A DNA stretch of 64,000 nt from Klebsormidium nitens (taxonomy: Eukaryota > Streptophyta > Klebsormidiophyceae > Klebsormidiales > Klebsormidiaceae). The stretch covers positions 62,001 through 126,000 of the forward strand of contig DF237146.1 of NCBI GenBank assembly GCA_000708835.1. Direction: 5' to 3'. The position numbers and the translations under genes are program-made. Below, one piece after another: positions 11,301 to 23,400 of this stretch (position 1 is the stretch's first letter; the number at the start of each line of letters is the position of its first letter). A model generated the notes under the pieces. The model made no database searches. It was not told the origin of the DNA and saw only the letters and a program-made list of their open reading frames with translations.

Positions 11301-13775
11301 GATCAGCCTTTGACGTCGAACGGCTCGGCCCATGCGCGCAGACTACGCAACGCGCTATTCTGAGAGAACAATCAGCTGTTTAAAAGGCGTCACGAGTTGA
11401 CGAACGTTAGGATCAGTACTGACTCTGCGCTCAAGGAGTCGCTTGCAACTGACACAATTGCCCCATGAAAGCTCTTCATATTGAGGTAGCGTGCTTCTTA
11501 TGTCGAACAGAAGCACGTTCGGAGGGGTCATATGAACGCCCGAGCCCTGGGTGTCGAATCTAAAAGCATGGACATCAACCTATGTTCGATCCAGTACGAG
11601 ACCAAGAAAGAATCATCCCTCAGGTCAATCGTTTGTGCTTCGATTTCATCCAAAGAGCAGTCATCTCTTGAACAGGCGACCCCAGCCCCTGAACACAAAT
11701 TGCCTTAACGAATTCAGAGGTCCCCGTATACAGATCTTACTGGAGCAGACAGCTTGGCTTCGAAGCGATGAATGCAAAAGGCGTCACGTTCGACAAGGAA
11801 GCAACAGCAGAAGGGAACGAGTCAACAACAGATGCGAAAGCACACGTCGTTTTCAGCGGAACAAACAAAGTTTCGAACATTCAGCCCTCTCACGGGTTTG
11901 AGTATCGCACGAAGCATACCTATGTCTTCTCGGTGTATCAACGCTAATATGCGCTGGGCGTTCTCAGTGACCTTTTCAAGGGACTGGTTGCTGGCGACCG
12001 TGCTGATTCCAAGCAGATCGAGGCTGTGTGTGAATGCGGCCAGGATTATGGCCATCGCGTCGTCGTGCCCTGCACAAGAGCAAGTTCACACTCACTGGTC
12101 TAGTAGAGAGCTGGCCAGGTCCCAACAGGGTGTGAATATGGCCATGATAGGTGCAAGAAACTTTATGCGCAGCGGCGAGATATGAGTTTTACTGAACCGA
12201 GCTTGAAAGCAAACGGTCAAACTGGTTATACTAGAAATGACTTGTTGGTGCACCCTTACACATGGATTCAGAGGAGGCAGAGAAGATGCTGTGAGCAGAC
12301 GGAAGCTCATATCTCACTACAGGCAGACCTAAAGCACAGAACGTGGACGCATGCTCCCATGAGAGGCCCAAGGAGGAGAGCAAAAGGTATATTGAGATTT
12401 CTAAGTTCAGTGATCAGGATTGAGGGACTCCTAGAAAGTCGTGTTTCAGCGACAAAATAGAACCTGCACTGGCGCCCCTAAGAAACGTCCTAAAACCATT
12501 CACTCTTTAACGTTCTGAGAATTAGACACAGCTTGCCTTGTCGTTACTAAGCATCTTAAGGCTCATTTCGTACCATTCAAATGTAATCAGATAAGACCGT
12601 TTAAAGATCAGAATCTCCTCCCGAGGCCATGCAGGTTTGGGGGCGTCGCTTTCCTTCCAACTTTCCCAACTATGCTTTGGTTTCCTACCTGGGTCACAGT
12701 CCAGCCACACCGCCTTCTTCTGCTGTACCGGCTCCCCCCTCAGTAACCAATCGATCGCACTCGCCGGCTGCGCGATCCGCACCTCCGCCGCTGTCCTCAG
12801 CGCGAGCCGCTTATCTTTCCCCTCCCTCTGCGCCGCCACCTCCTTGCAGTGCTCGCAGTCCCGGCAGTAGTTCTTCAGGTCTTCCACCTGTGTCTTCCAC
12901 CAGAACCGGTCGACAATGCGCTGACGTGTTACGAAATGACTCGGGTGACCCCCCTCGTCGTGCACCGACTTGAGCACTTGGACTCGCTGCGCCGAACTTA
13001 ACACCAAAAGCTTAACCACCGCCTGTTGCCCCTCCTCGTTCAGCTTTCGCTTTACCTGCCGGTAGCGGATCAGCCGCCCCCCCTGGACGTCGAAGATCGC
13101 CGCCTTATCTCGGATGTTCCGCCGCTTATCCTTCCGCTGCGCCACCGATAACTCCTTAAACTCAGGCAAGTTATTGAACAATAAAAAGTCCACTACTTCC
13201 TTGTCAGCCAGCAACTCCTCAGGGGGGGGCGCAGGGAACCTCTCGAAATCCGCCTCAGTCAGAAGAAACTTATCTACCGCAGCAGCCCCGCCCTCGTCCT
13301 CCTGCCGTTCTGGGGGGGCTTCTAAATCCGGGTTACTATTCAGGTTTGGGTTTGGGTTTGGGGTTGGTGACCCGCCCCGCGCTGCAGCCGCCGGCGTCTC
13401 CTCCACCCCATCCCGCAAAAACCGCAGACGTTCATACCTGGTGCCTCGGGGCAATTCCCCTGAAGGGGGGTCACTTGCAGCGTTCCCTTCCTGAGGCCGG
13501 GGGGGTGTTGCAGCAGCCCTAGCTGTGCCCCCCCCTCCAGCTGCCGCCCTGGCTGGCCCCCCCTCGGCTGCTGTTCTCGTGCTCTCTCTCAGACGTTCCT
13601 GCGCTTGCTGTAGCTGCAAAAGAAGGGCCTGACGTTCCGCAGACGGCGGAGGGGGCAGCCGTGCAAATTCAGAGGGGTGGGGGAGCTCTTCTAGGTTTGG
13701 AGCGGCGGTCGATCTGAGCCGTTGGCTGCTCCTCGGAGGGGCTAGAAAGCCGTCCATTTGCGTTCCAGCCTCCAT
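5371..13775 (-). CDS. Nucleoside hydrolase fused to an N-terminal integrase-type H2C2 zinc finger
   Basis: The model is complement(join(5371..5562,5982..6020,6650..6765,8276..8354,8773..8838,9087..9139,9557..9569,10352..10454,10834..10999,11920..12069,12689..13775)), 687 residues, with every phase consistent. Residues from about 355 on are a complete inosine/uridine-type nucleoside hydrolase. The Ca-binding WLDCDPGHDDAMAI starts at 357 and is split between exons 1 and 2. It is followed by ATKPLLRP, HGESGLDG, LVATGALTNIALLL, the microexon-spanning ITMMGG, EFNI at 520-523, HDPCAVAYVI at 596-605 and GRPPNVHVA at 639. The enzyme cleaves ribonucleosides to base plus ribose for salvage, probably in the cytosol. 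Residues 1-350 come from one exon. They are Ala/Pro/Gly-rich and then carry an H2C2 motif (His272, His277 or His280, FWW at 291-293, Cys307, Cys310) typical of retroelement integrases, but no integrase catalytic core. The first in-frame ATG is at 13775, and no other ATG lies between residue 7 and the hydrolase, so the hydrolase has no start of its own here. An upstream spliced first exon remains possible. Confidence 0.82.
6885..6925 (-). repeat. Partial copy of nucleoside hydrolase exon 9 and its acceptor
   Basis: The stretch around 6893-6925 (GAACTCGAGCGGGTGGCAGA and following bases) repeats 6747-6778 almost exactly. It covers the acceptor and the first part of exon 9. It lies in the intron just upstream of the real exon on the coding strand. 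It lacks the rest of the exon, and its frame gives no useful protein. Confidence 0.7.
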
Positions 13776-14484
13776 GGAATAGTTCTGAGGAGGTATCTCT
13801 CCCAAGTCAGTAAGAGGTCTTGCCTTCAGTGCATTGGATGCATTCTCTCTTCTCCAAATGAAACAAAGTCAGGCAGCTACCATAGAATGCAGGAGAATGT
13901 TGGGGCTGTGTTTGCCAGACGGAACGTGTAGGGCTCATATGCCGGCTTCACAACTCAATGTGCTCTTGAAATTGACTCGAAGATGTAAACAGTACAGAGA
14001 ATATCAGCGAGCGCCAGAGAATTTTAGCTAGAAAGCCTGCAAATCAAGCATCCGAGTTCAAGCCTCCATGAAACAGTTTCTACATACACTCAGAAACCAA
14101 AACTTTTGAAGGACTGTAGTTTTCCGCAGAATGCCTTTCCAACCACACGATAGGAACATTCACAGACTTTCAACGGTTCGTATCAGTAGTCCGAAGAAAC
14201 TTACGAATTAAGCGAGAAAGAACCAGCCTAGTTGCAGATGCAGCCCGCCTTTCTTTTCAAACAACCAGGCTTGCATGAATTTTGAACAGGCCTGTTTTGG
14301 AGCATGCTGGCAGCCGCCTTCTTCCTCCTCTCATTGGTAGAACAATCTTCTGCGGACCTGCGTGTCTGGACCTCGAGCTGCAGGCACCTCGAGTCAGCTG
14401 TGGCTTCGTTAGGTGATCCATCTCATAGACGGCAGATGCATGTGAGGCAGCTGCAGTTTCCATCTGCAAGCATTGTCTGCCAAC
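13776..14484. promoter_or_regulatory. Divergent intergenic region between hydrolase and PHD genes
   Basis: About 700 bp separates the first ATG of the minus-strand hydrolase fusion from the ATG of the plus-strand PHD gene, so both promoters should lie here. An in-frame TGA just upstream of the hydrolase ATG closes that frame. I see no clear TATA element. Confidence 0.4.
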
Positions 14485-17400
14485 ATGGAGAGTCGACCGC
14501 GGCGCGAGATCAAACTGCCTGCAAAGTTCAAAGAGGAGGAAGGAGCAGCACTGGGGAAGAAGAAAGCTTCAAAGGATGCCGAAGACGAGCCCGTGGTCTA
14601 CTGCATATGCAGGAAGCCATACAAGGAAGGGGACTTCATGATCCATTGTGATAAATGCAAGGAATGGTTCCATGGGAATTGCGTGAAGGTCACTCAAAGG
14701 GTAAGTTGACAAAGAGCTTGTTTGAGGTAGTGTGTTGTGTGTTAAGTGGCCGGACTCAATGTGCAGGCAATGAATGGTTATGGAAGATCTTCTAGAGGTT
14801 ACATCACTAACAGCACATCGGACAAAGCACTCTGTCGTATCAATGCATCAGCTCTTCCTACTCCATCAATTGTTAGAACAGTTTTACCAGCTCTTTTTGG
14901 GTCACTGCCTTCTAATTGCTGATTTTTCCTTCTTACCTCTTATTGCCAATAGATTCATGCAGATTGGTAAAACGAGCAAAATTGCTCGTGAATTTTCTGG
15001 AAAACTTTTGTCAAGTAATGCATGTTGCACTTTTGCTTCTTCTGCTGTTTACCCCCCCTTTGTTTTGATGCTCACTCAGGCAAAGCATCGCTGGTTGACA
15101 CAAACATATACTGACATTTTAGCCCTCATTTAGTTGGCCAGAAGATCAGTATTTGTATGCATGATCTTGCTTATGAACTGACCTGCCTCTAAAGGTAAAT
15201 GCACAGGGGCTGCAAAAGCAGATCAACAAGATAATGAAACAGCCCGGCCTGCAATGCATCCGGAAAGAAGCGCAAAGCTGTCTGTCTATAATCATGCACT
15301 TTTGAGAGAGGAAGTTCCAGCATTACCTTCACTGGGTCTCTTATCAAGTTGCCATCCTGTTTTTACCACAAAGCTACACCTTGCTTCAGATGATTCTGAC
15401 TGATCGGTGATTACGGACACACCTTCTTGACAAAATGCATTCATTCCGTCTCTAAGATGTACAATGAAGCTTCCTTCTTATAGGCAGAAAGGTAATGGAA
15501 GAATGCTGTTGCAGGATTGGTCATAATGTTTGGAGCTACACCTAATGCACCTAGTGAAGCCTACTGATCATCTGTCCTTTCAATCAGAACTGCCGGTATT
15601 AAGATTTGAGCAGTGGCGCCATCCATCTTATTGAAACTGGTTGGAAGGATGTCCCATGTGGAATATTTTTTATGCAGGAGGCGGCCAAAATAAAGAAGTA
15701 TGTATGCCCGACGTGTTCCAAGGAGGAGACCCCTGCAGGTAAAGCTGCAATTCTCCATCCTTTTGTGCATGGTGTAGCCTAGCTTTTGAAGATTGCAGTT
15801 GGTCCAATCTAGGAAATTTCAGATTCAGCAAACTCTCTTCGCAATCTTGTGATGTGGCGATTAACTGGCTGCATGGCTTGATGCTTGCGCCTCAGCAAGA
15901 GCAATGCACAGCATAAAGGTGAAGAGGTACAATTCCATAAACACCACGCTTGCTTGGTATAAGGCTTGCTAGCAGAACACCAGGCAAAGATGGGGAGAAC
16001 CTGAGTCCTCATGTTCATTTGTGTTCATTCTGGGAATCACTTCCTTGCTTGGTCACATCAGCACCGATTCCTTCAATCAGACGGAGAGAGGGGAAGCACC
16101 TTAGCTTTCCGTTCAAGGGCGCTTAACAACAAAACCCTAAACCCCTGGATTTTTGAAGACACCACGTTCGCGCATGCAGTGGTTCCTTTGGCCTTGGAGG
16201 AACCGTCCAAGATCCCCAAGAAACATCGATCATTGGAAACTGCCAAGGGGGATAAAGCGCAACCAGCGGCTGCAGCCAAGGCTGAGGAAGCCAAGCCATC
16301 AAAAGCACCTGCGGGTACGAAGTCGTCTGGGGCGGAGTCAAAAACTTCCAAAGCTGCAGAGGCGGCCAAAGAAACAATGGCAGTGAAGCCGAACGAGAAG
16401 ACCGGGAATGGCACGGAACCAAAGGAAAAGGGGAAAACTGCAAAGCGAAAGGTGCCACAGGGCGCTGCCAAGGGGGCAGAGAAGGCGGAGAACAAGGAGC
16501 AGGGGGCGGAGAAAGTCAAGGGGGAGGACAAGGAGCAGGAGAGTAAAGAAGAGAAGGAGGAAAAAGAGGGGCAGGAGGGGAAAGAGGCAACAGAGGGGAA
16601 GGAGCGGAAGGAGGGGGCAGCCCCAGTGAAGGCAAGGCCGAAGAAAGAAGACCTCGTGTGCAGTGCGTGCAGAAACGTGAGTCAACATGCTTCTACCTCT
16701 GCCCCAGCAATCCAGATACCTCCTTGTTATCTCGCCTCCTGCTTTATCGTAATGCGCCGTTCGTTACTTCCTGACTAGGATTATTCGAAGATGCTTACAA
16801 ATAAGTGGCGCTGGAACTTGGTATGATTAGTCAGCTTCGTCTTTCCACATTTGAGATAGGCCCCTGATGACATGCTTTGGTTCACAACTTGGGGCGCCTA
16901 GATCGGGTTTGTGTCATTTTCAATGGCTCAGTTTATGGTATTATTGGATTGCTCGACAATGGGAGTGCATGACACTAACTTTTCAGACGGTTTCGGGCTT
17001 GTGTGCTCAAGTTGTCTCAATGCAGGCAACCAGGTCGACTCGACCGCTTCAGCTGATAGTGTTTAGTTTGCTGTTACTGCTGTTCCAGACCTCAATTTCT
17101 GGAACAGTCTCAAAAGCTTGCGTATTTAGCCTTTGCTGGATGGTGGATTTATAAACGTTCCCTCACATCTCCATACTGCAGAAGGGCCACATCCGGACGC
17201 ATCGGGAGTGCCCCCTGTTCGGACAGCTGCCAAGCCCCTCAAATGGCAAGAAGGCCGGAAGCGCTGTTGCAGCTGATCAGAAGCCTGCTGGCGGAGGTGC
17301 CCCCAAAAGTGAAAAGCACAAGGAGGTCGTAGTGCCCAGCGATGAGGACGAGCCAATCCTGGCACGAAAGAAACCGGCACCGTCACCAAAGGTGAGAAAG

Positions 17401-20400
17401 AGCTGACGCCTCTACTCCATTCTGGCGCGTCATCCAAAGTGATGCAGCTTGCCTTAAAGCAACGGCTTCTGACCTTGTTGCAGAAGGATGTGTTCAATTT
17501 TTCAACGGAGGAAAATTCATATGTCCATGCTCTGACAACTGATGTTGGCTAAGCATTGGGCCAGGGTTGATTCATCATATCTCGGTCTTTTGAATCTCAA
17601 TATTTGCATGCTTCCCTCCCCTGTGCTTTTCAATTCATGAAATTTGTAGGGCAAGAGTTCCGGGTGGACTGTCAAGACTTTGTTCTGCTTGCAAAAGTCT
17701 GGACCTCTAGAAACTATCACAAAACACACTGTCCAAGATTGACGCGCTGTTCTTACAAGGGGCGCCGATCATCATTGATTTTGTAAGAGTCTCTACTCAG
17801 TGCCCCGGAAATTGTGAAATCTATCGCAGCCTCAATTGACGCATTGTTCCACATGTAAAGTCACCGCTTCATGTGGCTACAGGTTGCTGTGGACGCCTAC
17901 CAATCAAATAAGTCAGATTAAGAATGCTCCAAATACAAGCTTTGCAACAGATTGTACTGCGCTTTATATTCATATGACCGACGTCTGTCTCACTCAGGCG
18001 CCTTCTACAAGCGCCGCCCCCCCAGCTTCTGCGCCTGCCACGAAGGATGATCCCCCCGCCACAGACGACGACGATCATGCACATATGCTGCATCCCGTCA
18101 ACACGAGCAGCCACTTTGACACTGGAGCAGCGCTCCTGGTCGCACCAGACAAACCGCCCGCAACCCTGGAGGCGGAAAAGACCGCGCCAGCGGAGGCAAA
18201 GGCCAAAGCCCCCAGTGCAAAACCGCAGGTGAGGAGCCGGCTGGCACTTTGCTTTACGCAATGGATAGATTGTGTTGCAAGCAAACTGGAAGTGCCATGC
18301 TTGGAGGTACTAGGAAGTCTCACGCTGCTCCCAATCAAATCCAAGTAATGGATGGTTTGCCCATCAAATTGTTAAAACGATTGGATCTTCTTGTCTCCAG
18401 CTTGGTTTGCACAGCCAGCCCCTAGCCAAGTAGACAGAGATCATCTGTAACGGCTTGGTCAACTGCTCAATAAAATCGAGCAGTAAGGATGCAAACATTG
18501 GAAATTCTTCCAAAAGGTACCGTGACTGCTTATAGAAGGGTATATAGACGAGTAAGGAAGCCAGACAAGAAGATTATCAAGCCTTTCCTAGCTCCTTCCT
18601 TCTGACAACTTCAGCCGTTGAACCGCATAAGGTAGAAGCAGTCCCGCATGTCGACTCCCCTCCTCTCCTCTCTGCAGAAGCGGAAGCAGCCTCTCTGACG
18701 AGGGGCTGCGCAGGGAGGCACTGTAGAGTAGAAGACAAGCCGTTCGCCCTGTAGGTCTAGTTCTGTAGAATAATTGCCAGCTGGGGGCATTTTCCATTTC
18801 CTAGGGGACAGCTTTAAGTAAGCAACGAGGTAATAAGGTCAACAAGGGCCACTTTATTAAGGGCCGCCAGGAGCCCCGTCATGAAACAGGCCGAAATCTA
18901 AAATCGATCTTGTACGTGTAGGCGGCTCTTTCGGGGGAGAAAAGAAAGATGGAGGTGGGCTTAGAAGGGGCGGAAAGGGCCTCGTCGGATGCCAAGAAGG
19001 CCCGTCCGCTGATCCCACCCCTGGAGGCGGCGTCCAAGCATAGCAGGCAAGGTGTGGCAGAGCCCCGGACCGTAAAAACGCCCGAGTCGGCTCCGTCGGG
19101 TCCCGTTCCGGAGACCCCTAGGACGCCCAAGTCTCCAGCTAGACAGCCAGGCCCTGAGAGTCCAAGGAGAGCGCATGAGGGAGCGCAGGGTGCAGGGGCG
19201 GTTGTGCTCGGGCCGCCAAAGATCGAGCCGCCGAAGAGCGAGAAGAAAGAACAGCCTCCTTCGGTGGGCAGGCAGGAGAGCAGCAAAGGGGCGAAGCGGG
19301 GTTGGGAGGAGATGGAGGGTAAAGCCGGGGGAGTGAAGAAGGGGGGGTTTGATCAGGCTCATGCGGACTATAAAGCGAGAATGGCGTTCAGGAACTCTCT
19401 GGCGGGTGCTCTAGCTACAGACGCGAAGGAAGGGGGTGCGGGACCCCAGCCTCCGACGCCGAAACGTGGGGGCGACGGAAGCCAAGCGGGGACCCCAAAG
19501 CCAGGCAACGCTGCAGAAACGCAGCGTGAAACAGAGGGCATGGCGGGGCTGGCAGAAACGAGCGGGGTTGCAAAGGCGGATCACGTAGAGGGCCCTGGTA
19601 GGGAGGGGAGCGGGGTAAAGAACGAAGGCACCAGCGGGGGCGTCAACAAAAGCGACGGTGGATCCGGTCTGGCTGTGCTGGCCGCAGGCGGTGAGGTCTC
19701 AGCCCTAGGGGTCCCTGGAGCTGGAGCGATGGAGAAAGCCCCGCTAAGCGAGCCCCCTGGCAAAGCGGAAGAGGGAGACGGATCAAAACCTGAGAGCACG
19801 GAAATGGGGACCGGTCCAGGGACAGAAAAGGCGGCTGGTCTGCAAAGCGTAGGTGCGGCAGCTTTGGGCGGGCCTTCGGGCGAGCACACCCTAGGGAAAT
19901 TCAAGCCGGATCTGGGAGGGCAAATCGAGGGGCCAACAGCGGCTACTGAAGATGTCACAGACAAGAGCGGTGCGGCCGCTCTAGATGAGGCGAGCCTTTT
20001 GCGGCTGGCGGAGGAGGTGGCGGGGGAGATTGAGGCGGCGCTCTATGCGCACTTTGGGGGAACTGGAAACCCGTACCGCCAGCAGACCCGCATGCTGGTC
20101 TTCAATCTGAAGAACAACCCGGAGCTCCGGTCGAGGGTGCTGGCGAAAGAGGTCGCGCCAAAGCAGCTGTGCACGGCGACTTCAGACGAGGTGCGTTGAC
20201 CGCCCGTTTCTTTGCAGGATCGTATGTTTTTCGTTTTTGAACCATCCAAGCGGATCGGGTCTTACCCAAGCAATCCTTCAAGTCGTGTTTGGGATCAGTT
20301 TTGAGATGAGTGTCCTGCTGTGATCGTTGCTCACAATTCAACTCTCTTTTCTTTTCTGCTTTCGATCACTATACTCGAGAAGGCCACGTACAAAGATGCC

Positions 20401-23400
20401 GGCCTTCAATGATCTTGCTTTGAAATCAAGAACAGCTGCTGTGTATGGACTCCGCGCTGCGAAAGTTCGCACAGAGATGTCGGCGCCAGAGGCATGGCGC
20501 AGAAGAGTGAACAGGTTTGAAAGCGTCATTCAACGAACGGGAAAAGTTGTTGCGTGTGTAAAGACCACTCCAAGCCCCAACGTGCTGCAGAAGGTAGTCT
20601 TTGCACCTCGCTATACTTGAATAGACTTGTGAAGACAACAACTTAAAATATGCAGAATGTCTTGTCTCGATTCTCCAAGTTCAAGCAAAGCAGTATGTCA
20701 GATAGATGGGCTCAAGAGGCCTCACGGATGTGGAACTCCTGCAGTTCTGGCCGTCGAGACCAATCAGGAACGAAACGAGCGGCCACGGAGATAAATTGGC
20801 TCCTCGCATTCACAATTCACTTCTCGCTGCCAGCTGGCGCGTAAGGAGCTGTCGGACTGGCGCCACGCCAAGGAGGAGGCGCTTTCGGCGCTCAAGGTGC
20901 TGACGGAAGACCCGCTGGAGGCGCTGCGGCGCGTTCGCAAGAAGACCCACAAGGGCGAAGAGGACGTCGAGATGGACAAGGACAGGATGGCCGCAGCGAT
21001 CATGGAGGGTGACAAGGAGGCGCACGAAGTGGGGGAGAAAGAGGAGGCGGGAGGGAGAGATGCGGAAATGGAGGAGCCAGGTAGGATTTGCAGGTGTACA
21101 TTTGCGATATCCCGCTGCGTATGTTGTTGTGGTTGTTTGCTTGGTCTTGACTTGTAAAGAAGTTTGCCACCTTTCTGTTGCATGGAGAAAGTACGATGAC
21201 CAGGAGTCAGCAAGTATGTCTGAGCAATTGCCCCGAACAGAGCAACGATTGTCTAAAAGTGGCAACGTTTGCCAGAAGGAGCGTCTTAGCTGGAAACTTC
21301 GCCAATTGTCCAGCGGATTCGCGGTCCAGCTTTGTTCATCTCTGTTCCACGAGCAGTTCCTTGAGACGCGCATCTCCATGCCTAAAATGCGCTGTGGGCT
21401 TAACATAATCAGATTGTCTTGATATATCGACATATATCGCTGATTTAGCTTGATGGTGTACAACAGAAGGCGACACATAATTCTAGCAATTCTTTTCTGA
21501 CGACCTGTTGGCAGACAAGTCAGTGCAGTCCGTAAGTCAAAGCAGAGAATCACATCAGGGAACAATATGGTTTCTCTGCTTTGAGCATATTCGCTCACTT
21601 CGCTTCCACCTCTTCATCAGGTGGGGAAGAAGACGCAAAGGAGCCGCTAAAGCGCCAAAGATCCGCAGAGGGACCTACCAGGACATCAGCTGACGTTTTG
21701 GGCCAAAAGACTGGGGAGGCTTCCAACGACGGGAAACCGAAGATGAGCACAGAACCAGCTTCGTCTGGGACAGGTGGAGCCGTCAAAGAGGAACACGTCT
21801 CAGCACCGGGGCCGGCAGCTGCTTCGGACCAAGAGCAGAGTGCGGGTGCAGAAGGCGGCCCTACGGGGGAAGGGGGGCTCTCGCTTGAGGAGTATCTGGA
21901 GGCGTGCATGACCGCCGGGGGGGGGTCCGATCAGGGCAGCGAGGACGGGGGGGACGAGAAGATGGGCGAATGGGTTGCTAGCGAGGACGAGGAAGAGAAG
22001 GTGGAAGCGACAGTGAAAGAGGAGAACGTTGCGGCGGGGGGGGAGGAAGATGATAAGGGCATGGACGACTTTCTGTGGGAGGGCAACCTGATGCTTAGCG
22101 GGCGGGCGTGCCCCACGATCGCGTCGTTTGTGGGGGGGGAGCGTATGCAGATCGAGACGTGGCCGATGACCGTGGAGGTTAAGGGGCGGGTTAAGATGGC
22201 AGACTTCCGCGCGTTCATGACGAGCCCGCAGCTGTACAAGCACCGCGTCGTGATGGTCATCGGGCTCAAGTACCTGGAGGAAGCGCACGACTCCAAGAAC
22301 CATCTCGCGATCGCGAGCCAGAACTACCTCGAGGCGAACCGTGTCGGGTACGCGGAACCCGTGGCCAATCTGGAGGTCTACATCGCCCCCCCCAGAGCGG
22401 AGGGCCTCGCCGCCTTTCTCCCTTTGAAAGGAGAATGGGGGGAGTCGGGCGAGCTCTTAGCCGTGGTGGTCAAGCGCCGGTTCCCGCCTGAAGGCCCCCC
22501 CGGTTCGGAACCCCCCGCCCAGACTCAGCAGCGGCAGTCAGGGGGGCCTGCCCCTCAGGGGACTCAACCGAGGGGCCAACCGGCCGCACAGGCTGGAGGG
22601 GAGGACGTTTGGTCACCCCCGACCTCTCCGTTTGACAATCCCGGCGGACCGAAGGGCCCTCAGGCGTGGCCCACTAAGAAAGCGGAGCAGGGGCAAGGGG
22701 GAGGCTCGGGTCCGGCGGAGGCGGCGCCGATGGAACAGGATCAAGTGAGCAAGGCGATGGAGAATTGTGCAGCCCTACTTTTCCTTTTGACTTTTGGGTG
22801 GGTCATTAGTGCGGTGTTGTTTTCGAACTCTTAACATGGTGGATTGGTCTTTGGTGATTCTTTGGTGGTGTGGTACTCTGCCAAGAATGGCGCAGACTTT
22901 AATTCTGGGTCTGCCTAGGATGGCGCAGATCTGAAAAGTGGGTCTGTCTGCTGATGACCGCAGGCGAGTCGAGCATCCAATCTGGAAACTGTGACTGGTC
23001 GTTTGGAACCCGGAGGAGACTGCCCTTCACGTGGGACTAGCTTCTGACTGCAGATGGACTGTGCGTCCCTAGTTGTCGACTGAACTGAGATCTCCTGTGG
23101 CTGTTACGACCACTGGTGCAGAACCTGCGTGATAAGCCCATTTTTGGGTGCTTTGCTGCTCACCACAAATGCTCAAATTGAACGACCGCCGCTCCGTCTC
23201 AATTCATGCAGGCATCAATGCAGCGCAAGAGACGGGACCCCCGCCTGCGCGTCTTCCAGCCCCCCGCTTCCTCCCCCTCCCNNNNNNNNNNNNNNNNNNN
23301 NNNNNNNNNNNNNNNNNNNNNNNNNNNNNNNNNNNNNNNNNNNNNNNNNNNNNNNNNNNNNNNNNNNNNNNNNNNNNNNNNNNNNNNNNNNNNNNNNNNN

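Noticed and set aside
13776-13805. Start of the hydrolase fusion at the TTG at 13805
   Set aside because: It is not an ATG. The first in-frame ATG is at 13775, and an in-frame TGA lies shortly upstream of the TTG.
12522-13805. An independent retrotransposon gene unrelated to the hydrolase
   Set aside because: No other retroelement domain or terminal repeat is visible. The frame runs into the indispensable DCDPG codons of the hydrolase with a matching donor. The idea is kept only as an alternative within the fusion finding.
16130-16142. AAACCCTAAACCC telomere-like motif
   Set aside because: It is a single short copy in an intron, at most a telobox, with no array. The same holds for the reverse motif near 44854.
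16073-16531. Long minus-strand open frame opposite the PHD gene linker
   Set aside because: It is the mirror of a Lys/Glu/Ala-rich coding exon. Low-complexity coding sequence commonly leaves the opposite frame open.
20327-20620. 97-codon open frame inside a PHD/SPOC intron
   Set aside because: It lies between two halves of the TFIIS domain that join perfectly without it, and it has no recognisable domain.
21515-21531. A 17-nt microexon between exons 7 and 8 of the PHD/SPOC gene
   Set aside because: It has splice-like borders, but including it puts exon 8 out of frame within a few codons, whereas direct joining keeps the frame.
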